Assembly: GCA_035300505.1 (NCBI GenBank)
Contig: DATGVJ010000418.1
Coordinates: 1 to 54,155 of the forward strand
Direction of reading: 5' to 3'
DNA: 54,155 nucleotides
DNA from: VAZQ01 sp035300505
GTDB taxonomy: Bacteria; Pseudomonadota; Alphaproteobacteria; Rhizobiales; Xanthobacteraceae
Shown: positions 17,345-24,645 of the stretch, one piece after another
How the letters are laid out: each line of letters opens with the position of its first letter
How positions within the stretch are numbered: the stretch's first letter is position 1
The notes under the pieces: generated by a model
What the model was told of the DNA's origin: nothing
The model's database searches: none
Seen by the model: only the letters and a program-made list of their open reading frames with translations
Translations under genes and position numbers: made by a program

Positions 17345-17463
17345 GCTTCAACTTAACTGAAGGGGCCATTTTTCGTAGGGGCGGGTCTCCGGCGGCTTGC
17401 ACCGCGGCGCAAGCCGCCGAAGACCCGCCCCTACGAAAACTCCCTTCATTTTAGCGATGCAGC
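17345..17463. repeat. Palindromic MITE-like element, copy A
   Basis: A 119-base element in the convergent junction between fliO and the next minus-strand gene, 6 bases after the fliO stop. The core is a 27-base inverted repeat with one mismatch (17374-17400 with 17409-17435, 8-base loop) that begins CGTAGGGGCGGG. Weaker outer inverted repeats (GCTTCAACTTAACTGAAGGG on the left and the complement CCCTTCATTTTAGCGATGCAGC region on the right) extend it. The left outer arm and the CGTAGGGGCGG core are shared with copy B at 19141-19299. It probably also serves as a bidirectional terminator or transcript-stabilising hairpin. Confidence 0.82.
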
Positions 17464-17479
17464 TTTCGAGCCCGCATTT

Positions 17480-17899
17480 CTACACCTGCGCGACAGCAGC
17501 CCCGATCTCGCCGAGAAAGCCCTGGGCGATCGGACTGAGCCTCAATGGTGCTCTCTTACCGTCGCTCTTGGACGAGGTCCGGACGATGTCTTGAAGGATG
17601 AGGGCGATCAGACCTTCGTTGCAATCGGCCTTCATGGCAGCAATTGCTGCGCGCGCATACTTGCGGCCCAGGCGGACGTCCCGCTCCTTGTCCTGCGTCG
17701 TCTTGACGTTCCAAAAGCTCTCCGCACGCCACAACGGCTGATCATTGGCACGAAGTTTCACAAAAGGCAGTGCCTTGGTGGCCGGCTGCATGTAGCGGCG
17801 AAGTTCCTCGGCGGTAGATTGGTCCGGCAGAGGTGCCGAATAGGCCAATCGCAGGAATGTCGTCGACCTTGCGGACCCGGATTGCATTTTGACGGTCAT
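17480..17899 (-). CDS. Conserved protein of unknown function (139 residues)
   Basis: Starts at 17899 with GGAAGAG as ribosome binding site. The protein has no signal peptide or membrane segment. The C-terminal half looks like a compact alpha-helical family: WRAESFWNVKTTQDKERDVR, LGRKYARAAIAAMKAD, LIALILQDIV and a final GFLGEIGAAV. The periodic hydrophobics and conserved-looking GRKYA segment suggest a real, conserved rhizobial protein, but I cannot name the family or assign a function. It converges with fliO, with repeat element A between the two stop codons. Confidence 0.65.
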   Translation of the reverse strand: MTVKMQSGSARSTTFLRLAYSAPLPDQSTAEELRRYMQPATKALPFVKLRANDQPLWRAESFWNVKTTQDKERDVRLGRKYARAAIAAMKADCNEGLIALILQDIVRTSSKSDGKRAPLRLSPIAQGFLGEIGAAVAQV

Positions 17900-18286
17900 T
17901 TCGCTCTTCCATCCAAAAACGATTGCGCGTCTGATTAAGACCGCCACGTCGCGTGGGGCCTCTCCAATCTTTGGTCGGATCACAGGTGGCCGAGGTTCAA
18001 ATCCAATTGGCGCAAGGAGGATATTCGGTGACGGACCGCCCGCGATGGTGAATGGGCGGTCAATTCGTTCGAAGAAATATAGACACTTGGAATTCCCCGT
18101 TTACCTGGCGTTTCTGACAGCTCGCGCGACGTCGAGCAAAGGGCCATCTGAAGAACTACCTCCGAACACAAGGGTTTGCGCGATAGCAAAGCCCGTCGCT
18201 GGGGCCTGTCGGTGGGGCCTTCCGGTCAGCGGGCAATGCCCGTATGATGCTTGATAACAGCCCCCCAATCACCTGAGAGCGTCGAC
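17900..18286. other. Intergenic region between divergent genes, no gene found
   Basis: About 390 bases separating two divergent genes. I see no convincing reading frame, RNA fold or repeat beyond short GC-rich direct repeats (GGGGCCTGTCGGTGGGGCCTT near 18200). Both promoters should lie here. Confidence 0.45.
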
Positions 18287-19129
18287 GTGAAGAAAAAGAT
18301 GCAGATTCGTATCTCGACCATGGCTGCCGCATTGGCAGCCGTGTTTGGCATGGCCGGCGCTGAGGCCTGGTCGCAAGACGTTTCGAAGTTTCCCGACTGG
18401 AAAGGCCAGTGGGTGCGGATCGGCGGAGGTGCCCAATACGACCCCACAAAGCCGCCCGGGCGGGGGCAGCAGCCGCCGCTAAAACCCGAATATCAGGCGA
18501 TTTGGGAAGCGAATATCGCCGAAGGTCGCCAGGGCGGCCAGTATTACAACACACAGGTGCGCTGCATGCCGGGCGGAATGCCGCGCATGATGTTTGCTTA
18601 CGAGCCGATGGAAGTCATCGTCCTCCCCGACATCACCTACATTCATATCACCTTCAACAGCGAATTCCGTCGCATCTATACGGATGGCCGCGACTGGCCC
18701 AAAGATCCCGAGGCCTCCTTCTCGGGCTATTCCGTCGGCAAGTGGATCGATACCGATGGAGACGGCCGCTACGACACGCTTGAAGTCGAGACGCGCCACT
18801 TGAAGGGCCCGCGAATTTTCGACCCAAGCGGTATCCCTATGCATGAGGACAACCAGACCGTCGTCAAGGAGCGGATTTTTCTCGACAAGGAAAATCCGAA
18901 TATCTTGCGCGACGAAATAACGACCACCGACAACGCGCTCACGCGTCCATGGACCGTCACGCGCGGCTACAACCGTACGCGCAACGCCCCGTGGATCGAA
19001 CATAGCTGCGCGGAAAACAACGACTACATTTTCATTGAAGGCCAGACCTATCACGTCGGCCTCGACGGAAAGCTTCATCCATCACGCAAGGACCAGCCGC
19101 CACCGGATTTGCGGCATTTCAACAAATAG
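18287..19129 (+). CDS. Exported protein of unknown function
   Basis: A ~280-residue secreted protein. The GTG at 18287 (or ATG at 18299) gives a signal peptide with a Lys-rich start (MKKKMQIR), a hydrophobic core and a cleavage region AEAWSQD; an earlier ATG at 18251 would place ten polar residues before it and is less likely. The mature part starts FPDWKGQWVRIGGGAQYDP, and contains GQYYNTQVRCMPGGMPRMM, then YSVGKWIDTDGDGRYDTLEV with a DxDxDG calcium-type loop, HEDNQTVVKERIFL and RPWTVTRGYNR. This arrangement is repeated in many Bradyrhizobium-type genomes as an uncharacterised exported family; two cysteines could pair. Function unknown. Single-gene unit ending at repeat element B. Confidence 0.75.
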   Translation: MKKKMQIRISTMAAALAAVFGMAGAEAWSQDVSKFPDWKGQWVRIGGGAQYDPTKPPGRGQQPPLKPEYQAIWEANIAEGRQGGQYYNTQVRCMPGGMPRMMFAYEPMEVIVLPDITYIHITFNSEFRRIYTDGRDWPKDPEASFSGYSVGKWIDTDGDGRYDTLEVETRHLKGPRIFDPSGIPMHEDNQTVVKERIFLDKENPNILRDEITTTDNALTRPWTVTRGYNRTRNAPWIEHSCAENNDYIFIEGQTYHVGLDGKLHPSRKDQPPPDLRHFNK

Positions 19130-19140
19130 CGCTAGTGGCA

Positions 19141-19299
19141 CGCTTCATCTTAATTGAAAGGATTCGTTTTGCGTAGGGGCGGCCCCTTCTTGTGGCCGCC
19201 CGGTGTTCCACAAATGACGCCCGTTGTGTGGGCCGACGGGCGGCCACAAGAAAGGGCCGCCCCTACGCCACTGCAAACCCTTACTTATTAGCTGAAGCG
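19141..19299. repeat. Palindromic MITE-like element, copy B
   Basis: A 159-base element exactly between two convergent genes (stop at 19129; stop of the minus-strand gene at 19305). The core inverted repeat is 31 bases with one mismatch (19172-19202 with 19237-19267), beginning CGTAGGGGCGGCC, with a 34-base loop. Outer terminal inverted repeats start CGCTTCA (19141) and end TGAAGCG (19299). The left outer arm (GCTTCATCTTAATTGAAAGG) matches that of copy A at most positions, and the TAGGGGCGG core recurs at 52986-53014. Confidence 0.85.
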
Positions 19300-19304
19300 C
19301 GGAG

Positions 19305-20450
19305 CTAGCCCCAAACCTGCCGCGCGGTTTCTACAACACGCTCGAGTTTGCGCTTCTGATCATCGGGCGTCAGCAGGTTGCCAACCACGTCGGACGCAAA
19401 TCCGCATTGCGGACTGATGGCAAGCTGGTCAAGAGGTAGAATTCTGGCCGCCGCGTCGATCCGGCGCTTCAAGTCGTCGATCGCCTCGAGTTCCGGCACC
19501 TTGGTGCTGACCAATCCAAGCACGACCACCTTGCCTTTCGGCACAAAACGCAACGGTTCGAAACCGCCCGCGCGCGGGCTGTCATATTCCAGCAGGAAGC
19601 GATCGTGCGGCAGTTCATTAAACAAGCGCTCCGCAATCGCATCATAGGTACCCTCGCGGTGCCACATGCTGCGTTGATTGCCACGACAGAGATGGATACC
19701 GGTCGCAACATCGCCCAGTCCCTGTACGACAGCTGTTTCCGCTTTCAATGAGCGATCGAAATTCACCATCGGGTCTTCGCCGCGCGCGCGCATTTGAGCA
19801 AGCGTCGGCTGGTCGACGTAAGCCGTGAAGCCCGGCGCATCGATGTGGATATAGCGACAACCGGCATCGACCAGGCTCGTCACGATCGCACGCTCGATTG
19901 CCACCACGTCGGCAACGAAGTCGTCCATGCCCCGATAAGCGGCGGTAGATGCCTGGTAGTCGAAGCGTTGCGAAATGCGATCAGGACCGATGAGCGAAGC
20001 TTTCGCCGGCGTCTTGGCCAAACCGGCCACCAAGCGATATTCCTCCAGCGGCACGTTTCGCGCCAGCCGCAGGCGTTCCTTTGCGGGCCGCCGATGCGAC
20101 ACAGCCGTGCCGACATCGTGCATCTGCTGGATATCCCAGCGCTGCAAGGGTGCAGCACCGTCCACGCGCCGCTCATAGACTTTGAGGGTTGAGCGATTGG
20201 CATCGTAGCCCTCGACGGCGACGCCAAAACTGTCCTGGAAATTCAGGCGGCGCATCTCGCCGTCGCTGATCACATCAAGTCCGATTGATTCCTGCAACCG
20301 GACGGCACCTTGTACAGCCTCGTCTTCGACAGCGCGAAAATCATCAATACTGATCTTGCCTTCGTCATACTCGATCCGCGCATCCCTCAGGTTCGCGGGA
20401 CGAAGGAGGCTGCCAACGACATCGGTTCTGATTTTCTTGAGGTCGCTCAT
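19305..20450 (-). CDS. MetE-like cobalamin-independent methionine synthase family protein (catalytic domain only)
   Basis: A 381-residue single-domain homologue of the C-terminal zinc domain of MetE. Full MetE is ~750 residues; these short proteins transfer methyl groups to a thiol using a zinc-thiolate site. Visible signatures are the N-terminal VVGSLLRPANLRDA, SIGLDVISDGEMRRLNF, the zinc ligands in IHLCRGNQ (His and Cys), the Glu in LLEYDSPRAGGFEPL and the final Cys in ISPQCGFAS, and GLVSTKVPELE. The methyl donor may not be methyltetrahydrofolate triglutamate, since the N-terminal half that helps bind it is missing. It starts 9 bases after the dksA stop on the same strand, so it is likely expressed with dksA. 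No cobalamin or SAM riboswitch is visible. Confidence 0.88.
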   Translation of the reverse strand: MSDLKKIRTDVVGSLLRPANLRDARIEYDEGKISIDDFRAVEDEAVQGAVRLQESIGLDVISDGEMRRLNFQDSFGVAVEGYDANRSTLKVYERRVDGAAPLQRWDIQQMHDVGTAVSHRRPAKERLRLARNVPLEEYRLVAGLAKTPAKASLIGPDRISQRFDYQASTAAYRGMDDFVADVVAIERAIVTSLVDAGCRYIHIDAPGFTAYVDQPTLAQMRARGEDPMVNFDRSLKAETAVVQGLGDVATGIHLCRGNQRSMWHREGTYDAIAERLFNELPHDRFLLEYDSPRAGGFEPLRFVPKGKVVVLGLVSTKVPELEAIDDLKRRIDAAARILPLDQLAISPQCGFASDVVGNLLTPDDQKRKLERVVETARQVWG

Positions 20451-20459
20451 GAACTCCCG

Positions 20460-21020
20460 TCAATCGTCACGATAGACGCGTTCACGCCGCTCGTGGCGTT
20501 CCTGCGCTTCGATTGACAGGGTTGCGATCGGGCGCGCTTCCAGCCGCTTGAGCGAGATCTGTTCGCCGGTCTCCTCGCAATAACCGTAGCTGCCATCGTC
20601 GAGACGCGCGATCGCTTCTTCGATCTTGGCGATCAGCTTACGCTGCCGGTCACGGGCACGAAGTTCGATGGCTCGGTCCGTTTCGGAAGACGCACGATCG
20701 GCCAAATCCGGATGATTTTCGCTCTCGGTCTGCAAATGCGTGAGCGTCTCCTTTGCCTCCTTGAGAATTTCCTCCTTCCAGTCCAGCAGCTTCCTGCGAA
20801 AATACTCCCGCTGGCGCTCGTTCATGAAGGGTTCGCTGTCGGAAGGACGATAAATCTGGCCCACCAGGGGATCGTCATTTTTGGCAGGATGTGATGCGGC
20901 GGAGCGCCCGTTCTTCACAACATGTCCATTCGTCGCGGTACCTCTGCTCCTTACAACCTGAGCAATCTTAACGGCTTGGACGACCTTTTTCTTACGGTCC
21001 GCAGTCTTGCTCGAACTCAT
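20460..21020 (-). CDS. dksA: DksA-type RNA polymerase-binding transcription factor
   Basis: A 186-residue DksA/TraR-family protein that, with ppGpp, acts in the secondary channel of RNA polymerase. The coiled-coil region runs ~65-145 (MNERQREYFRRKLLDWKEEI ... DRASSETDRAIELRARDRQR, with the Asp-rich tip DLADRASSETD). The C-terminal globular part is DGSYGYCEETGEQISLKRL; only the first cysteine of the usual four-cysteine zinc finger remains, as in several other alphaproteobacterial DksA proteins. An N-terminal extension of about 60 Lys/Arg/Ser-rich residues precedes the coiled coil and looks disordered. The MetE-like gene follows 9 bases downstream. Confidence 0.9.
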   Translation of the reverse strand: MSSSKTADRKKKVVQAVKIAQVVRSRGTATNGHVVKNGRSAASHPAKNDDPLVGQIYRPSDSEPFMNERQREYFRRKLLDWKEEILKEAKETLTHLQTESENHPDLADRASSETDRAIELRARDRQRKLIAKIEEAIARLDDGSYGYCEETGEQISLKRLEARPIATLSIEAQERHERRERVYRDD

Positions 21021-21441
21021 CGTGTCCCCGCGCTAAGGTTGGCGCGATCCTTAGTTCGCGCGGCGCTTATATAGCGATGGGCGAACTTGGACAATATCGT
21101 AATGAAGGCCATGTGACGTTTGCGCGCGATTTCTCAAAATGAATCGTCTGACAAGGTCAAGGGATTGGGGTTGCGTTCTGCAGAACCCCGTTATTACATT
21201 GATTTTTCAAGCATTTGCCAAATCTGGAAATGCCTTTTTCATGAGCGCTTACGCACGTCTGGCGATCGCCGTCTTCAATAAGGTCCGGGTTTCGCACTGC
21301 AACACGGCGCTTCCAGGTTCTATGCTGCAGTGCACCCGGAACACCTACATCTGTGGTTATTTATCTGTGGCAGTTATTTCCACGCGGTCCCTCTGGGAGC
21401 CCGGTCCCTACGGGAGCCCGCCCTCACTGTGCGGGCGAGCA
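21021..21441. other. Intergenic region with a 17-bp tandem repeat
   Basis: About 420 bases upstream of dksA and downstream of msrB. It contains GGTCCCTCTGGGAGCCC at 21386-21402 followed directly by GGTCCCTACGGGAGCCC at 21403-21419, then a hairpin GCCCGC/GCGGGC (21415-21436). No gene is convincing. The A+T-rich part (21030-21240) should contain the dksA promoter. Confidence 0.55.
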
Positions 21442-21954
21442 TCAGCCCGTGCCACTCACATCGGGCCGAAACGTCAGCGCCACGCCATTGATGCAGTAGC
21501 GCAGGCCCGTCGGCCGCGGACCATCCTCGAATCGGTGCCCTAAATGCCCGCCGCAGCGGCGGCAATGGACTTCCGTGCGCGGCATCAGGAACACATAGTC
21601 GGTGGACATGCCGATCGCATTTTCCAGCGGACGAAAGAAGCTCGGCCAGCCGGTCCGGCTGTCATATTTTGCTTCGGATGAAAACAGCGGCAAGGCACAA
21701 GCCGCGCAATCGAAGACGCCGGCGCGCATTTCATGATTGAGCGGGCTCGATCCCGGAATTTCGGTTCGATGCAGGCGCAGCACATCGTATTGCGCCTTGC
21801 TCAGCAGGTGCCGCCATTCGGTGTCGGATTTTTCAAACTCTACCCGTTCGGCCGGCGTCCCGCTGGCGTCATTGAGCCAGCGCATACCCGCCGCCACCCC
21901 GACAGCGCCAACGCCGCCCAGAAGCGTTCTGCGATTAAGCATTGCCATCGCCAT
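21442..21954 (-). CDS. msrB: Exported peptide-methionine (R)-S-oxide reductase MsrB
   Basis: A 170-residue methionine sulphoxide reductase. Its leader MAMAMLNRRTLLGGVGAVGV is a Tat-type signal, so the enzyme repairs oxidised methionine in the periplasm. The MsrB domain shows SDTEWRHLLSKAQYDVLRLH, GVFDCAACALPLFSSEAKYD with the first zinc-binding CxxC, SGWPSF-type (TGWPSFFRP), HCRRCGGHLGHRFEDGP with the second CxxC, and RYCINGVALTF with the catalytic cysteine; the usual RYCINSVAL has Gly here instead of Ser. The ATG at 21954 has AAGGGG upstream; a longer start at 22041 would bury the leader. No MsrA or MsrPQ gene is near. Confidence 0.92.
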   Translation of the reverse strand: MAMAMLNRRTLLGGVGAVGVAAGMRWLNDASGTPAERVEFEKSDTEWRHLLSKAQYDVLRLHRTEIPGSSPLNHEMRAGVFDCAACALPLFSSEAKYDSRTGWPSFFRPLENAIGMSTDYVFLMPRTEVHCRRCGGHLGHRFEDGPRPTGLRYCINGVALTFRPDVSGTG

Positions 21955-22065
21955 ATCTTGTCGCCCCTTTGGCTGCCGGGAGCGAGAAACATGGGACGTT
22001 CTTGGCAAGATTTCACGGGTGCTTCGCTCAAATCCCCTCACGATCGCGCGATGATGCCGTGAGGC

Positions 22066-23628
22066 TCAATTGAACCGCGGCGACTTGTTCAGATAGAACT
22101 TCTGCATTTCAGGGCGAAACTTCGCCATGTCGGCGCGGTTCATATCGACATCCGGCTTGGTTCCGGGGGGCAGCAACGAGAAATAAGGAGTCTTTTTTGA
22201 TTCGACTTCGAACTCGGCCCGCGCTTTTTGCAACACGTCGGGCGACGTCAGGAGATCGATGATCGACGCGGCGAGGACTTTTGCCCCCGCCACCTGGCCT
22301 TTGTGGGAAATTGAACTCACAGGAAACACAGCCGCCTTCCACTCGTGCGCCGCAATGCCGGAAATGGCAGACGGAAAATTGAGGCTGCCAGCCGGCACCA
22401 CCCAAGACACGTCACCGTTATCGTTGGACGATGTCGCCTGCGGACGTCCACCAAACGGCGTAACGCGGGTCTGCAGGCCAACCACGGGCATCCCGGCTGA
22501 CTTTTGGAAATCCCGTGCGCGTAACTGCTCTTCCTCAGTCCATTTTGGCATGCCGACGAGATCGACATTCTGTTGGATGGCTTCGGCAACAGTCCTGCTC
22601 ACAAGTTGCGGCCAGGCGGAGGCCGCATATTTGACGTCCATGGTCGTGCCCGTCATCAGCGCTGCCCCCTCGGCAATCTTCACGAGCTTGTCATAGGTTT
22701 CCTTCGCGGCCGGCATCGAAGCGTCGCGCACGAACCACCAGATTTGCCCCTTGTCGGCTATGATATTGGGCTGGATGCCGCCCGCCGTGATCGTGCGGTG
22801 CGCCCGATAGGTCGGGCGCAGATGCTCGCGGAGCTTGTCAAAGCCGATATCCATCAGCACGACCGCATCGACCGCGTCCTTGCCTTCCCAGGGCGCGACG
22901 GCGGCATGCGCCGTCTTGCCATGGAAGGTGAACACCGAACTGATCGCTGCGTAATTGCCGACCCCAAAGCCGGTGTTGAGCGTGTCACGGATATGCAAAT
23001 AGATGATGGCATCGACATCCTTGAAATAGCCCTCGCGCACCAGAAACGGCCGGCTTGCGAGCTGTTCCTCGGCCGGACCGAACGAAAGCGCGACGGTTCC
23101 CGGAATGCTGTGGCGCGCCATCACCTGCTTGACGGCAAACGCCGCCATGGCGGCAACTCCGCCGTGGGTATTGTGCCCCTCCATGTGGCCGGGGCCATCC
23201 TGCACCATCGGCTTGCGGGCAAATTCGCCCGGCGTCTGTGAGCCGCCCGGCAGCGCGTCGATTTCAGTGACGATGGCGATCTTCGGGCGCCCGGAACCCC
23301 ATTCAGCCCAGAAATTGGTCGGCATTCCGGCGCCGCCGAGGTCCACGCGGAAACCGGCCGCCTCCAACGTGCCCTTGAGCAGTTTGGTACTCTCGAACTC
23401 CTGCATGCCGAGTTCGCCAAAATGGTAGATGGAATCGCTTATATCGGTCATCTGCTGGGCGTTGCGCTCGATCACCTCGAAGGCAAGCTGCTTGCGGTCG
23501 TCCGCGCCGGCCCCGCCCGCAAATGCAAGCCCCAAAAACAAAACGAGCGGCGAAACGAGCACCAAAGGGCGCATCGGTGTGACCGACGCTGAATGAATCC
23601 GGCTCACGACCTGTGTCCAATGCGGCAT
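22066..23628 (-). CDS. Exported M20-family amidohydrolase (AbgB/aminobenzoyl-glutamate-type)
   Basis: A 520-residue hydrolase starting at the ATG 23628 (GGAG ribosome binding site, spacing ~9). The leader, about 45 residues, includes a hydrophobic core (LVLVSPLVLFLGLAFAGGAG) ending GADD. The M20 fold is clear: FGELGMQEFESTKLLKGTLE, IAIVTEIDALPGGSQTP, GPGHMEGHNTHGGVAAMAAF with metal ligands, FGPAEEQLASRPFLVREG with the catalytic Glu, a dimerisation domain (FTFHGKTAHAAVAPWEGKDA), and SSNDNGDVSWVVPAG with HEW near the end. These features fit the aminobenzoyl-glutamate utilisation/amidohydrolase branch, which cleaves N-acyl amino acids. Substrate unknown. It is divergent from the MoxR gene. Confidence 0.88.
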   Translation of the reverse strand: MPHWTQVVSRIHSASVTPMRPLVLVSPLVLFLGLAFAGGAGADDRKQLAFEVIERNAQQMTDISDSIYHFGELGMQEFESTKLLKGTLEAAGFRVDLGGAGMPTNFWAEWGSGRPKIAIVTEIDALPGGSQTPGEFARKPMVQDGPGHMEGHNTHGGVAAMAAFAVKQVMARHSIPGTVALSFGPAEEQLASRPFLVREGYFKDVDAIIYLHIRDTLNTGFGVGNYAAISSVFTFHGKTAHAAVAPWEGKDAVDAVVLMDIGFDKLREHLRPTYRAHRTITAGGIQPNIIADKGQIWWFVRDASMPAAKETYDKLVKIAEGAALMTGTTMDVKYAASAWPQLVSRTVAEAIQQNVDLVGMPKWTEEEQLRARDFQKSAGMPVVGLQTRVTPFGGRPQATSSNDNGDVSWVVPAGSLNFPSAISGIAAHEWKAAVFPVSSISHKGQVAGAKVLAASIIDLLTSPDVLQKARAEFEVESKKTPYFSLLPPGTKPDVDMNRADMAKFRPEMQKFYLNKSPRFN

Positions 23629-23757
23629 GATGCTTTCTCCCAAAACGGTTGTTCGATCGAACGCTATGCCACATAACGGATACGGACAAGCACAGGCCGC
23701 ACGATTCTGATAATTGGATTCTGAAACACAAAGTCGCACCCAACGGGAAGAACCTCG

Positions 23758-24603
23758 ATGCGTTTCGAAGGCACCAGCGCCTATGTGGCAACCCAGGATC
23801 TCAAGGTTGCGGTCAATGCCGCCATCGCGCTCGAACGGCCGCTGCTGATCAAAGGGGAGCCCGGTACTGGCAAGACCGTCCTGGCAATCGAAATCGCCAA
23901 GGCGATCGGCGCGCCGCTCATCGAATGGCACATCAAGTCGACCACGAAGGCTATGCAAGGCCTCTACGAATATGATGCCGTCTCGCGATTGCGCGACAGC
24001 CAGCTGGGCGATGCGCGCGTCAAGGACATTCGCAATTACATCCGGCGCGGCAAGCTCTGGGATGCGTTCGTGGCCGGGGACCGTCCCGTCCTGCTCATTG
24101 ATGAAATCGACAAGGCCGACATCGAGTTCCCCAACGACCTCTTGCAGGAACTCGATCGCATGGAGTTCTTCGTCTACGAGACCGGGGAAACTGTAAAAGC
24201 CGGCCGCAGGCCGATCGTCATCATTACATCAAACAACGAGAAGGAACTCCCCGACGCCTTTCTGCGTCGTTGCTTCTTCCACTACATCCGGTTTCCCGAT
24301 CCCGAAACGATGACAGCCATCATCGAGGTGCATTTTCCCGGCATCAAGCAAAGGTTGGTGGCGGAGGCCCTCAAGCTCTTCTATGAAATTCGCGATGTCC
24401 CGGGACTGAAAAAGAAACCGTCCACCTCCGAACTTCTCGACTGGCTCAAGCTGCTGATGGTCGAAGACATCGGCCCGGATACCCTGCGCGAACGCGACCC
24501 GAAGAAACTCATTCCGCCGCTCCATGGCGCGCTGATCAAGAACGAACAGGATGTCCACCTGTTCGAACGGTTGGCATTTATGACGCGAAGAGACGGTCGC
24601 TGA
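23758..24603 (+). CDS. MoxR-family AAA+ ATPase
   Basis: A 281-residue MoxR ATPase, usually working as a chaperone with a VWA-domain partner in protein activation or metal insertion. Walker A is KGEPGTGKTVL (~37-47), Walker B is VLLIDEIDKADIEFPNDLLQ, sensor 1 is IVIITSNNEKELPDAFLRRC with the arginine finger. The C-terminal lid includes TSELLDWLKLL. A GGGAAG site precedes the ATG. Its natural VWA partner is probably the gene at 34015-35190, which in related genomes usually sits next to moxR; here about 9.4 kb lies between them. A short hairpin GGTCGC/GCGACC (24595-24610) overlaps the stop codon. Confidence 0.92.
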   Translation: MRFEGTSAYVATQDLKVAVNAAIALERPLLIKGEPGTGKTVLAIEIAKAIGAPLIEWHIKSTTKAMQGLYEYDAVSRLRDSQLGDARVKDIRNYIRRGKLWDAFVAGDRPVLLIDEIDKADIEFPNDLLQELDRMEFFVYETGETVKAGRRPIVIITSNNEKELPDAFLRRCFFHYIRFPDPETMTAIIEVHFPGIKQRLVAEALKLFYEIRDVPGLKKKPSTSELLDWLKLLMVEDIGPDTLRERDPKKLIPPLHGALIKNEQDVHLFERLAFMTRRDGR

Positions 24604-24645
24604 AGCGACCTATGCATGACAAGAATAGCCGGTCGCCGAAGCGAT

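Noticed and set aside
24595..24645. GGTCGC-GAAGCGA direct repeat after moxR, considered as a terminator
   Set aside because: There is no T tract and the stems are only 6 bases; it may be a minor repeat.
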